Source of the DNA: Marchantia polymorpha subsp. ruderalis
Lineage: Eukaryota; Streptophyta; Marchantiopsida; Marchantiales; Marchantiaceae
DNA length: 64,000 nt
Reading direction: 5' to 3'
Assembly: GCA_037833965.1 (NCBI GenBank)
Contig: AP031356.1
Coordinates: 6,966,501-7,030,500 of the forward strand
The notes beneath the pieces are model-generated. The model saw nothing but the letters and a program-made list of their open reading frames with translations. It had not been told where the DNA came from and did no database searches. Both the position numbers and the translations under genes were made by a program. Shown here one piece after another: positions 1 through 11,840 of the stretch. Every line of letters begins with the position of its first letter. Positions within the stretch are counted from its first letter, which is position 1.

Positions 1-720
1 TTTCCAACTTTTTGCAGTTCAATGTCATTAAGAAAGAAAGAATGTCATGTGTTCCCTATGAACAAGATGTGGACAATTTTATGTATTTGATAGTATGCAT
101 GAGGTCTTATATTGCTCTAGTGATGGCAAGGTGAGCATGAACATGTCAAATCCAGCAAAGATTCATTGAAAAGTAGTGAAATGTATTCTCATATATTTGA
201 AGAGTATTATGGATTATGGTTTATTGTTTGATGGTTTATTGTACAATGTCAAATCCTTGTTGGGCTACGTTGATACTGACTACGTACAAGAGCTGGACAA
301 AAGTAGATATACAATTAGGTACACGTTTAGATTTAGTGATGAAAGCATTAATTGGAGATTTATCTTGCCGAAGTGCATAGCTCAATCTACACAAGAAGTT
401 GAATATGTGGCGCCAGAAGCAACGAAGAAAACTACTCCATTAGACAAACTTATCATAGAGATGGGATTGAAATAAGGCATGGTCAACTTTCATAGCCAGA
501 ATGATCTACATTTGGATGCGAATCAGGTTATGGACAGAAAAGTGAAGCATGTCGATTTCATGTATCATTTTATCAGATAAAGAGTTTTTGATAAAAGTAT
601 TGAGCTTGTCAAGATAGAGAGTAAACTCAATCTAGTTGATGTGTTGATCAAAGTTATTCTTTTGAAGAGTTTCATGAGACATTGTGCTACTATGCAGGTT
701 TTGCAAGAGTATTAGCAAAA
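1..720 (+). mobile_element. Decayed Ty1/Copia polyprotein fragment (3' end of pol)
   Basis: Translated pieces resemble the end of a Copia polyprotein. A segment ending in NPAKIHW-like residues followed by YLKSIMDYGL matches the linker before RNase H, GYVDTDYVQELDK matches the Copia RNase H start, and KVKHVDFMYHFIR followed by NLVDVLIK matches its C-terminal part. The element continues off the left edge of the window. It is a fossil with several breaks and no intact reading frame. I could not define its 3' LTR in the AT-rich DNA that follows. Confidence 0.75.
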
Positions 721-1976
721 ACATTTGCTAGCTACAATTTTGAGTTATCTCTTTATATTATTGTACCATCAAATTCAGTTAAGGGAAAGAATTATGAGTT
801 TCACTCCTTTTTTGAGTAACCTCTAGCTAGTTAAACTTAGCTTATAACTGTATGAACATGTGATATTTAACTCCAATAACTTTTATACCACTAGATTAGT
901 TTCAATATATAGTTGCATGTATTTGGCCATGGATTTATTACAATGCAACGTAAAGCGAACACAATGATATATCCACGTTGTGTTTTACTGTCAATTGTGT
1001 TTTATTGTTTGTATGAGTCTTAGATAATTGTCTAATATTTTAATGAAATAAAATATAACGTTTTAAAAAAATTCCATCAATCTTATGTATCATCATACAA
1101 CAAAATATTTTTATAATTGATTTATTTTTCATGTGAAATTGAAATAGAATTTTTTTATGAATTAAATAAAATTATTTCAAGTTAATTTTCCATACCACAT
1201 TACAATATTTAGGGATATTGATTGTGTAGAAGTCTTTCCATTCAATATAATAGACTTAATACAAAAATTCTTTAGCACATATCTAAATTCATACATTGGA
1301 CGAATATAAATATAAAGACACAGGGTCAAATTTAATTTCATGAGAAACGGATAGTACTCAGGATATATGTGTATGAACCATGATTTTTTACCGTATATAT
1401 ATATATATATATATATCATCTCATATTTATAATATGATTCATCGGTTTTTAACCCATAATAACTTTTGTAAGAGAGGAATTTTTGGATACATTTTTAATA
1501 TATAATATAATGAATAATATAATATTATTCAACTATTTTTTACTTGTGTAAACAAGACATGGATGATCTTCAGTTGGATTGCTTAAAGTCCTAAATGTTT
1601 TCAAATTCAAATCACATTCAATTGTAAGAGTGTTTTCCATCCATTTAATAGTCAGCTAGGTAACAAATTTGTGTTTGTTCCAAACGAAAAAGTAAGAATT
1701 TCAAAATATATGCAACAATATTCGAGTAGACAAACATATTCTATGAAATCATTGAATTGCATTTTTGTAAACTAATAGAGAAATTTTCATTTAATACTTG
1801 CAACCAATTCAAATGATGCACAGTATAATGGGTAAGTTCTTTATGATGTATTTCTCTTAGAGCAAATTCTAAGTGAACTGTTTCTAAATTGTGTTTCAAG
1901 ATTTTAGCCCTCCCAGTTGGGAATACTTTTCATTGGCCCTTCGAGCAAAACGTCATCAAATAGGACGGAGGCGTGG
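721..1976. other. AT-rich spacer
   Basis: No coding signal. The DNA is strongly AT-rich up to about 1890, then turns abruptly GC-rich where the last exon of the minus-strand Dpy-30 gene ends. The first part may hold the 3' flank or LTR of the Copia fragment, but I see no paired repeat to prove it. Confidence 0.5.
1394..1416. repeat. (TA)n microsatellite
   Basis: About eleven uninterrupted TA units in the AT-rich spacer. Confidence 0.9.
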
Positions 1977-4900
1977 TCAAGCAGCCGCAGGTTTAACGCT
2001 GGCAGCTCTGGTTGCCGCAGGAGGGGCGGGGGTCGCAGGTTTGATGCTGGCCGCGCGACTCGCAGCGGCACCCAGAACAGCGTCGGCAGCGGGCTTCACG
2101 CTGGCGGCTCGGGTCGCGGCAGGGGCTGCTGCCGGGGCCTCGCCCGCGGGCTTCACGCTGGCAGCCCTCATCGGAGCCGCGGGCTTCATGCTCGGGGCTC
2201 GAGTCGCAGCCCCCGGCGGGGGGGCTGGATCTGCCGCGACCGGCCTTACGCTTGCCGCTCTCGTCGCGACCGGGATCGGATCTGCCGCGACCGGCCTGAC
2301 GCTTGCAGCTCGCGTCGCGGCCGGGGCTGGATCTGCCGCGAACGGCCTGACGCTTGCAGCTCTCGTCGCGGACGGGGCTGGATCTGCCGCGACCGGCCTG
2401 ACGCTTGCCGCTCTCGTCGCGGCGGCAGGAGCTGGCGCCCCTGCGGTCGCAGGCCTGAAGCTGGCGGCTCTCGCCGGCGGCGGAGGAGGCGGCAGCAGCT
2501 CTGCCTCCAAGTCGCGCCACAGGATCTCGTCCGTAACGTCTTCCACCTGCACCTCCTCCACGGGAGGAGGCAGGGGCTGCGGATTCTTCAGTATCAAATA
2601 TTGCGCAAGATAGTCCACTGGATTTTCCGGCCTGTTCGAGCACCTCGCCGGACAAATCGACCTACGCATTAGCATTAACATTTGACGACTCTTCTGTGAT
2701 TCAGGGAGTGTGCGTCAGACCTCGATGACCACAATCGGTCATCGAGGTTCGAATGCATCCTAGCGCTGCAGGAAGTGCATTCTAAACTCTGATGCAGATT
2801 TTGCAGAGTACTAATATTCCAGATGGCCCAAAGATTGTGTGTGCAGCGATGAGATTAGAATATTGCGATGAGAAACGATCAGAGCAGCGTGAGCATGGAG
2901 CGAGTTTCCGTGGCCTGGCCGTGAATTTGGCAGGCCGTTCTGATCTTTCGATCTCCCTACGAGAAGAATGCAGCGAAGGTGAATCTGGTGAGACATTCTT
3001 CAGTGCAGTTTTCAGAGTCGTGGCGAGTTATTAATTTGGAAGGAAGGTGATTGGTGATCTGGCCGTACCTCTCAACGGCCAGGATCTGCAAGCCTTTCAG
3101 CAGCAATGGAACGACTGTCGAATCCTGCAGCACAGAAGCAGATTAGTATCTCTGGGATTCTTCAGCTCGAGACTCAGAAACGGCGAATGCACTCGGTTCA
3201 GGGTGCATTCACTTCTACACAGATGTCACTTGGGAGCTCTTAATACAGCACAGCAATCACTTCAGGCGAGTCAATATAGATAGTAATATGCTCTATGGCT
3301 GGAGGTTTTGATTCAGATATCGAATGCTTTACTTTCCAATCATTTCAAAAATATTGCCAGCATAGAATTGCAAGTTAGCTCTTGTTTCTATTCCTTGGTT
3401 TCTCTTGTGAAGTTTGATTTAAATTTTTCGTGCCGAGCAATTTCATTTTTATTATTACGTTCGTCACGAGCTGGAAAGCCTCGTAATAACAGTCTAATAT
3501 GGATGGCTCAGTGGAAAGATCTGAGTAGGCAGTCGTCAATCAAAGGAAGTGTAGGAACTGGGGACTACCCTGAGGCATAGTACCACGTACCAGATATTCC
3601 CGAATCGGAGCTGCTTTCAGCTCGAGCCTTGCCGCCTCCTCTTCAGCGATTCTAGCTGCTTCCAGTTCCTGCGAAGCAAGAGCCACAATTGAAATACCAG
3701 TTGCGCCCATCGTAATTGTGAAGCAGAAGCGTGTAATCACAAGAGGGACTCGAACATCAAGAGCCTTAGGATGCAGACATCCTCTCTATGATAGTGACTT
3801 GCAAATCGTATCCCATTGCTTTGCAGATGACAGAACGATCCCATGATTCTGGACCTGCGTTCCAATTGCGTTTTTTGTGAGCATTATCAACGATGCCTAG
3901 AGCTGCACTGCAGTGTCTCTCTCGTTCGCCTCTAATTTATTACTAGCATAGAAGCTCGTCCACGAATGTTTCTATTTCCTCTCTTGAACTATTGCGAAAG
4001 GATCATCTGCTGAGATTGGCTTTCGTTGTCAGCATCTTCATCATCATCATCGGCTGAGATGTTCAAATTGACAGTCGGTCATTTCTACACGTCATATCGG
4101 CCTCGTCCAGTCCCTAACACTCCTCGCATGCAGATGTCTGCCTTCGCGGCAAGAGCTAATGCTGGTATTGTCAGAACCTGCACTGAACATTGAATTCTAG
4201 TGCTCTGAAGTACACGACTCCCTCGTTGTGGAATTCAAACTGCAACCGGAACTCCATAGCTGGCCCGCTACAAAACGTGCTGCATCTGCCGAGAGAGAGG
4301 ATGTCGAGAGAAATCTCTTGCAGGAGCCACGATCCGACACTGGCGGCAGCTGAAACAAGTCCAGATCCTAGACATTGAACGGACGGCATAGCACAGCATA
4401 GCACGGCAGGGCATGGTGGGCTCTGACCACAAAAGGAAATCGGATTTGAGCACAAGCGATCCTTTAAATACCTCTTCGTGCACGTCAAACCAGAATTCCC
4501 TCGGCTGCCAACCGATCCTGGGCTTCTTGTACACGATCTGATTCCACGGTAGGAACGCCTGTGGAGAGGTCGGGTGGTGGGGGGAGTGCATGCACGCAGA
4601 ATGGGCAGCGTTGCAGCAGAATCAGGGGCAAGTCTAGAAGAAACCTCGGGGGCCGTCAAATTCAGCAGCAGTCCATCGAGCATGCCAAGACAAAGAGCCT
4701 AGCGAAGCAAAGATTGGGCACGAGAGAACCGATTGAACGAGCAGAGCAGAGGGCGAAGAAACCTCAGGAGTCGGGCCCGCGGGGGGCTCGGGCGGGGCTT
4801 CGGGAGCCGCCGCCGTAGCCCCAGCCCCAGCCCCAGCCCCCGGAGCCGCCGGGGCTCCTCCTTTCAGCAACGACGCCCTCGGCACGCCCGCGGGGGCTGC

Positions 4901-4981
4901 GGCTCCTCCCTTCAGCGACGCCCTGGACCCGGTCTCCGCACCCGTGCTCGGCCCCGACGACGACCCTTTGGACGACGCCAT
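1977..4981 (-). CDS. Dpy-30/RIIa-motif protein with C-terminal RAASxKP repeats (probable flagellar protein)
   Basis: Seven exons (4763-4981, 4472-4558, 4178-4239, 3799-3907, 3591-3668, 3069-3124, 1977-2631) give 421 residues, with every intron GT-AG and phase-consistent. The ATG at 4981 follows an in-frame stop. Residues 1-73 are low-complexity with SRASLKGG and PRASLLKGG. Residues 74-159 are a conserved-looking globular part (PWNQIVYKKPRIGW, FRALEFNVQC). Residues 160-178 are an acidic/basic helix (ELEAARIAEEEAA). Residues 180-222 form a Dpy-30 motif: PIREYL, then STVVPLLLKGLQ, then RPENPVDYLAQYL. After a proline run, residues 258-421 carry ten R-A-(A/P)-S-x-(K/R)-P repeats. Dpy-30 motifs dimerise like PKA regulatory subunits and occur in adenylate kinase 7, radial-spoke proteins and COMPASS. 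The pattern here resembles the ciliary proteins more than the short COMPASS subunit. A role in sperm flagella is inference. Exons 3 and 4 are the least certain. Confidence 0.78.
1980..2471 (-). repeat. Coding minisatellite, about 51-bp units (RAASxKP array)
   Basis: Inside the last exon of the Dpy-30 gene, units of about 51 bp encode R-A-A-S-V-R-P-V-A-A-D-P-A-P with spacers of variable length. Five copies read RAAS(V/F)RP and five read RA(A/P)S(V/M/I)KP. The upstream, more regular block differs by single substitutions per unit; the downstream block is more diverged. Confidence 0.9.
4819..4841 (-). repeat. GGGGCT hexamer run in exon 1 of the Dpy-30 gene
   Basis: Four G-runs separated by CT on the minus strand, encoding a Gly-Ala run. 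The run fits a G-quadruplex pattern. The same hexamer recurs at 21449-21464, 23290-23312 and 24068-24100. Confidence 0.8.
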
Positions 4982-7661
4982 TCCCTTCCGCTTGCCCCCG
5001 GCCAACGGTCATTCCGCTCACGCCAGTCTGAGCAGCAGCCAGCAGATTGCAACGCTGTGTCAGTACCCTCGTGGGCTCAAATCGTGTCCAGATTCTCGAT
5101 TCTCACTCGGCTCACTGCGCCGATTCATTCATTTGATCCGAAAGAATTCTCCGATGGCAACGTATCTTCGATTCGATTCTGTGCGAATCGAAGATCCGTT
5201 GCCATCGAAGAATTCTTTCGAATCAAAATTCGGCCGATTAAATCCTCTCGTTCGGAAAATTCACCAGTCGCAATGGACATCAGTTGCTTTCGTCGAGGCG
5301 GACCTTCTGACGACGGAGGTCGAGAGATGCGAGGGACTGGCTCTTGTGCGCTACGTTAGAAACAATTCTATGCATCCCACGGCCACTGGTTCCGATGGAC
5401 TCGATGAATTCGTTCGTTTCAATGCAGGATCGGAAGACGAAGGGGTTGATTGGAAAGCTTGCAGCATCGTACCTCACGCGGCGTCTCAGCTTGTCGAGGA
5501 GTTCTGAAGAGATTCGACCTACGACTACGGAGAACATCGGAGACTTGGCTTCGACCATGAGGAAGAAAGAGCTTTCGGTCAAGTCGCAATTATTTCTCTC
5601 GATCGCTGCCATGCACGTGAACCGTTCGCACCGTTTCCATGCCCCCGAACGAGGCCCGTACCTCTCCAGCCTTCATGAATGTAATAATACAGCACATGTG
5701 AAGGAGTTCGAAGTTCGAACCTTGCACCGGGTTCTGCTTCATATCTTGCCCATCTTCCGCCTGGACTCGCGTGAGAGCTGGACGTCCATTCAGTCTCAAT
5801 GTCCTGAGAAAGAGCGCAGTGTAAAATAAAACCAAATGCTGTCTAAAATCTGCTCTTCTGTGTGGGTACGATCCCATTCCCATTCCACGACGGCTGATGG
5901 ACGTATTTCAGAGGTCTGTACATGAGTGTATAGATGTGTTCAGATCAAGGGATAATCAAATCGATGCGCTCCTTTTATCCACCGAATGCTCCATCCGGCC
6001 TTTCTTCATCATCATCCGGGTGCAATGAGCCTGATTCGATCGTCATTATCACAAATTGGACATTTAATCATGATGGTATGGCAGTTTCCGGCTCGCGCGC
6101 ATCGAACGAGCTCTCATCGTTCTTCAGCTCTTGCGGTGACTCACTCAGACAATCTGATTTTATGTTCCTTTAGTCTCTCATCCGTTGGAATGATTACAGC
6201 ATGAATTCAGCTCGTCATATGGACAGGAAGACGATCACTCGAGCTTCGAATGCGAGATGAACCCCCGGATCTCCCTCCGAAGCATCGAGTGGAGCTTCTT
6301 CAGGTATCCGCAAGAGCTGCAAGTGTGGTCTCGCCTCGCCAGCTCTGGGACAGTCCTGACCAATTCATCGTCCTTCAACTCAAGCTCTTGTGAGAGAGAG
6401 GGTGAGGATCAGACACTGACTGCAAAAGTCAAGATCTAAATGCTGTGATAGTCAACTTTCCAGCTTTTCAGGAAGGTACATAACCAGCTCGTTTTGACCA
6501 TATCCGTTGTTGTTTATTAATCTCTGTCGTTCGTTGATGATGAGAGCCTCACTCACTCCACGTGAGATTGGAATGTGAGGCTTGTACATTGTGAGCGCTT
6601 GACGGGGGGTAATGTCAAAGGCACCGGACAAGCGGGTCATGAAGGAATATGAGAAAAAAATGGTTATGGATGCTGACATATTATCTAATTCAGAATAAAA
6701 TAATGTCCAGAATAGTATACTGCAGTAGTAGTAGCAGGCAGAGGTGGCAGCTGTGTGCTAGTATAGCGAAGTGGATCCCTTCCTTCTTTTAATTTCTATT
6801 TATGTACGAAGTGGTCATGGTGGAATATCGCATACTATAATGCATCAGCCTAAATGAAAAGAGCCCGCTGCGTATATTATCCTGGGAATTTTTTATGTTA
6901 AATGCTTTTGATATTGATAAATAACGACTTTTTATATTGGCCCTAAAATCAAGCACCCTATCTCTCTCTAATGAAACGAACATACACTAGTTCCAAATGA
7001 CGACTCACTATTGTAGACACTTTTTGATTACCTTTTGGTTAAGAGTGATCATTAGAATGGTACTACTTCATTAAGTATTACGAGGATGAAACCATAGGGT
7101 TAACATGGAAGTATGGGAAATAGCATAACGATTGCAACAATACTTTGAAACTATCTAGATTACGAAGTCTCCAAGCAATTTTGGCTTGGAAAAAAGATTG
7201 ACATGTTCATATATTCGTATGCTTAGCACTACCAAGAAATGTTCGCGGAGAAATAAACATGTTGACTAAACTAATTCATACATCTAGCAAAGAAAGTTGA
7301 TAATAAAAAGAGTTGAGTTCTCTCTGCACATCATTATTCGGAGAGACCTTGATTGATGCTCTCCATCCTATTACTTGTACGGTCATGTTTACCATGCCAC
7401 ATTAAATTTCACCTACTTAATATCTATTTTTATTTTAATAATCCTCAAGCCAAACCAACGTTGGAATTCCACTTTCTTACAGCATAGCAAACACTACATC
7501 CTTCTCATAATGATTGCATGCCTAACTATTTTCGTATAAATACACTAAGCATTGAAATGCTGTCATACTCTAACATGATAAACAAAGATTCAGATTATGA
7601 AATAAAAATTATTCATTGATGTACAAAATAAAATTGAAAAATATGAGTCAAAAGGCCTTGA
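4982..7661. other. Intergenic region upstream of the Dpy-30 gene
   Basis: The first kilobase is GC-balanced and probably holds the promoter and leader of the minus-strand gene. Several open frames of 80-190 codons overlap on both strands between 4730 and 5890, but none shows a recognisable domain or codon pattern. From about 6700 the DNA becomes AT-rich. Apart from the foldback at 5133-5226 I see no defined feature. Confidence 0.5.
5133..5226. repeat. Long foldback (43-bp arms, 8-nt loop)
   Basis: The segment 5133-5175 and the reverse complement of 5184-5226 agree at 40 of 43 positions, leaving an 8-nt loop at 5176-5183. The arms are mixed-sequence, not simple repeat. It lies about 150 bp upstream of the Dpy-30 start codon. 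It could be a microRNA-like precursor or the remnant of a small inverted-repeat element. Confidence 0.85.
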
Positions 7662-8160
7662 TGCATTGTTGAAACAAGTTTTGGAGATAATTATTAACGG
7701 TAAAACTCAATGAGACAATCAAGCCAAGCCATCAACACAAGAGACAGAAATAACATGGTTCACAATCAAAAGGAGTGCTACGTCCACCAAGAACAAGCAA
7801 TGTTTTACTCCATATCTTCTCAAGAAAATATTTCGGTTACATGGCAAAAGGCGATAGTACTATCTACAAATATCTATGATCCAAGGTTACTCCTTAACTG
7901 GAGTTAACCTCAACAATCTTCCCCTTAACTCGCGTTCAGGAATCAATAAACTCTATAACTTATATTATTACTCTATGAAAAGTTCTAGACAAAAACCTCA
8001 CACAACACAAGACTTCTCTTTACACAAAAATCTACTAAAATCTACATGAGTACTCCACATGAAATTGTAGACATAAACCTCACACAACACAATAGTGCTC
8101 TTTACACAAAAGAACTAAGCCGTTGCATATTAACAAATAAAGAATATTTTTGAATATTAA

Positions 8161-8690
8161 CATAAAGAGATAATTAAAAACCTACTAGCATAGAGGAAAC
8201 AAAAATCTCATAATCTATATGATTACTCCATAGAAAGTTCTAAACAGAAACCTAATAAATAGACATAAAGAGTCAACTATAAACCTGCTAGCAGAGAGGG
8301 AATAGAATTTTGTAACCTATATTACACTGCGGGAAGTTTTAGAAAGAAATCTAATACAAGATTACTCTTTACACAAGAGTTAATTAGAATTAAGTCGCAG
8401 TTATCACATGATAGAATATTAACATAAAGAGATAATTAAAAATCTACTAGCATAGAGGAAACAAAAATCTCATAATCTATATGATTATTCCACAGAAAGT
8501 TCTAGAAAGAAACCTAATAAATAAACATAAATAGTCAACAAAATACCTGCTAGCAGAGAGGGATAGAATTTTTGTAACCTATATTACACTACGGGAAGTT
8601 TTAGAAAGAAACCTAATACAAGACTACTCTTTACATGAGAGTTAATTAGAACTAAGTCGCAGTCATCACATGATAGAGTAAATATATAAA
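8161..8690. repeat. Tandem duplication, about 262-bp unit
   Basis: The block starting at 8161 is repeated from 8423 with high similarity, and a third copy begins near 8684 before the match fades. Shorter, more diverged relatives lie at 7960-8160. The array sits inside the LTR element and has no coding capacity. Confidence 0.85.
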
Positions 8691-8823
8691 GAGATAATTG
8701 AAAATACTATGTAAGCAAACTCTACTTGTACTTTCCATGCACAACCTGCATGATAGCACAATGTCGTCTGAAACTCTTCAAAGAAATAACTTTGACCAAT
8801 TCATCAGCTGGTTTAAGTATACT

Positions 8824-9058
8824 GTCAATCTTGACTAGCTCAATCATAAAAATTTATCATCAATCTTAACTAGCTCAATCATCAAAGTTTATTTTCAATC
8901 TTAACAGGCTCAATCATCAGTATTTATCGTCAATCTTGGCTAACTCAATCACCAGAGTTTATCGTCAATCTTGACTAGCTTAATCACTAGAGTTTATTGT
9001 CAAAATAAACTAGCTCAATCATCAGAGTCTAACGTTAATCTTGATAATCTCAATCATA
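8824..9058. repeat. Degenerate tandem array, 35-bp unit
   Basis: About seven units of the type GTCAATCTTGACTAGCTCAA followed by 15 more bases, with several mismatches between copies. The array lies inside the LTR element. Confidence 0.85.
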
Positions 9059-9800
9059 TGTTTAGAAACTCCACCAATAGAGGTGTTTTTTTTTATCATT
9101 AACCATATAATGATGAAACTCAACCATGAATGAGATTTTCTCTTGTCTGTACAGAAAGCTTGATGACTCTACTCCTCTTAAAATGATCTAGGACTTATTG
9201 AAAAAAACATCACGTTGACAAGAAACTTACAAGCTACTAGATCTCATAGCATGTAACTCATAAGAATCATAGGTCGTCATCTAGGAGATCGTTCTTCTCG
9301 GTTCAGATCCTCCGACCTATCATGTTATCCGTCAGCACGTCAATAAACTTAGATACAAAATCAACTTTTGCGGCAATTTCTTTCTCATGAATCATCTATC
9401 AGCTCTTGAAAATGATCTAGATGCACTCATGGCGTCGAAAGCTTTTTAACAATGTCCAATGTGCCTATATTACAACAAAGATTCTTGTGGTCAACATATT
9501 TATGAATAAAATATTTTTTACGGATAAAATCTTTGTTAGTCCGATAATAATTGGAAACGGTAAAACTCAGTGAGATCAATCAAGTCAAGCCACTAACAAA
9601 AAAGACAAAAATAACGTGGTTCAAAAGTAGGTCAATGTTCACCAAAAACAAGCAATGCTTTATTCTAGATCTACTCAAGAAAATACTTCATATACAGGGC
9701 AAAAGCAAGGGTATTTAATTCCATTCTAGGCGACTGTCCTAGCTTTAAATAGCAATGATCCGAGATTTCTCAATTGGAATTAAACTCAACAATCATGCAT

Positions 9801-11840
9801 CTTGCCAAAAAAAAAACATAGTGAACTGCAGTAAAAAAATGGTCAAATCCAGTAGGATTAAATGTCCAGCATGTTCATATTATAATTGTATCAAGGCGAA
9901 TACTATATTTAAGCTATCATAAGGGAGAAAAGTTAAAAGAGTAAAGCTAATGTTGAAACTCTAGCAAAATTTTACTCTTGTTTTTATAATGATAAAAACA
10001 TAGATTAATTGACTACATTCTATCCATCTATCAATCCTTGTAAGAATGTGATTGATCTATAGAAAACCAAATTCCATGCAAGTTGTCCAAATTTGCAAGT
10101 CCACAATTCTAGTTTAATCACATGTCATTTAATATAGCTATCGATACGGCATTCAACCCCCTAAAAGCTAAATATAAAGAAAAATGTACAATATATAACA
10201 AGATTTACACTCCAAAAAATCAGCAAGATGAAGTTTTGATTCTTATCATATATATAACCAACGTGATCTGAATGACACAATATGTATATCATGAAAAAGA
10301 TCACACAAACTAGTACAATCAGATTACTAATATCTGATCTTTATAAATTGCCATAACAAATAGGGGTATTTTGTAAAAATCTGTTCATTTAGTATCAAAC
10401 CTATAAATTTAAACTTAATCGTGTGAAATGTCATGTTGAAAGAAACACAAGAAGTTGAAAAAAATTTAAAAAAATTTGTATTCTTCAATAAAGATTCGAC
10501 TAAACTCAAAAGATGGATTCATGCAATAATCAATTAGAAAAAGTACTTCAACTTTCACTTGCAAGACAAGACAAGATGAATGGATATTCTTTCATAACTA
10601 TGGATATTGCTTCACAACTTTATCATATGGATACATCAAGCCAATATGCTATTTGAGGTATGAATGATGCAAAAACACTAGATAACTAAGAAAATGTAAT
10701 AAAACCTCATAATGAAAATGAATATAATACATTACAATATTTTTTATTAAAAAAGCCTAATAGCTCCAACATATGACAACTTGTTATAAACAAAATTCTT
10801 TTTTGAGAATCAATGTGATCATTAGGCTATTATGCACATGAAATAGATTACAAAGATGCTTGTACTACAAGTTCAAAACTCTAAAAGAAGAATGTGCAGA
10901 ATCCTCTATCAAGACAGAATAGCAACTCTAGCTTATACAGTAAAAGCTTCTATGATATCTTCTTGTACTTGATCTAGATTGCGTAAAGATTAAAAAATCT
11001 CCTCACTATGACAAACTATAGAATAATGAATGAAGGCATTCATACTTGTACACATGAGAGAATATCATGATTAAATATACTTTTTCTATGTAAGCCCATC
11101 TCATGCTCATAAACTTCAAACTTCAAACAAGGCGACTATTTTCATATGTCAAGCATGCTGTACTTGTTTGAAGAGGACATCTTTTTGGATATCAAAGAAA
11201 AAAAAAGATTTTACTTGTCCACGATATCAAGTATTATTGAATATGCTTGTATAAGCAAGTCTGATCTTATCATGAGGTGCACGAGAGACTCCAAAGAATG
11301 GTCATGGACTTGGAAACTTGCTTCTCACACGAGCTCATATACAACGTACATGGTATGCTAGCACCTCTCACTACCCTTAGTATGCAAACTGACCAAATAA
11401 TACAACAGGTGTAACCTTTGAAAAGTTAGCTTTATGATCAACTCATCATGTGCGCAACCAAAGTGTTACAGTCATGCTTAACTATTAAGGTACTATAATA
11501 CACCAAAACTGATGTATCAAGTTCCTTCATGAGTAAAAGTGACACTAAAGCTAGAAAATATAACCCAATCTACACATATTATCTGTAAGTAGTCAATACC
11601 ACATGCATGATCACAACTCGCTTGCGGCAATTAATGCGAAATTGTGTTTGACTTTGAAAATGACTTATGACGTTCTAATTAAACTACAAAAATTTCCAAC
11701 TAGGTAATCAATCACAGAGCCAACGATGTTCAAGGTGTGAGATTTAGGTACTTAAGGGATCGTGTAGTAACTAAGAGAACAATCCATTTAGTCTCCCTCT
11801 AATTAAAAACGATCCAACATGAAAACGACGCATTAATAAT
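9801..11840. other. AT-rich spacer
   Basis: Strongly AT-rich, with no open frame showing a recognisable product. It is probably further decayed mobile-element DNA, but I found no terminal repeats or protein match to name a family. Confidence 0.45.

Larger units (their letters stand above)
7667..9795 (-). mobile_element. Old non-autonomous LTR retrotransposon, Copia-like ends, 5-bp target duplication
   Basis: Two direct repeats of about 255 bp (7667-7919 and 9534-9795) can be aligned along their length and differ at roughly 20-25% of positions by eye. Both contain the GGTTCA block, with a GTCCACC-type block in the left copy, typical of plant Copia LTRs read from the minus strand. The sequence TGCAT flanks the element on both sides (7662-7666 and 9796-9800), a 5-bp target duplication. 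A purine-rich tract lies just inside the left copy, as expected for a polypurine tract next to a 3' LTR on the minus strand. The 1.6-kb interior has no recognisable polyprotein and is mostly tandem repeats. The element is a fossil and old. Confidence 0.7.

Noticed and set aside
1891-2672. Plus-strand frames of about 240-250 codons with Ala/Gly-rich repeats
   Set aside because: They are the antisense shadow of the RAASxKP exon. Only the minus strand splices to a Dpy-30 motif in phase.
3990-4056. Acidic open stretch (DDDDEDADNESQSQ) on the minus strand within the Dpy-30 gene
   Set aside because: It follows a good acceptor, but no GT donor exists before the frame closes, and the flanking exons already join in phase without it.
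8824-9058. Regular 35-bp repeats suggesting a CRISPR array
   Set aside because: Units are contiguous and degenerate with no unique spacers, inside a plant LTR element.
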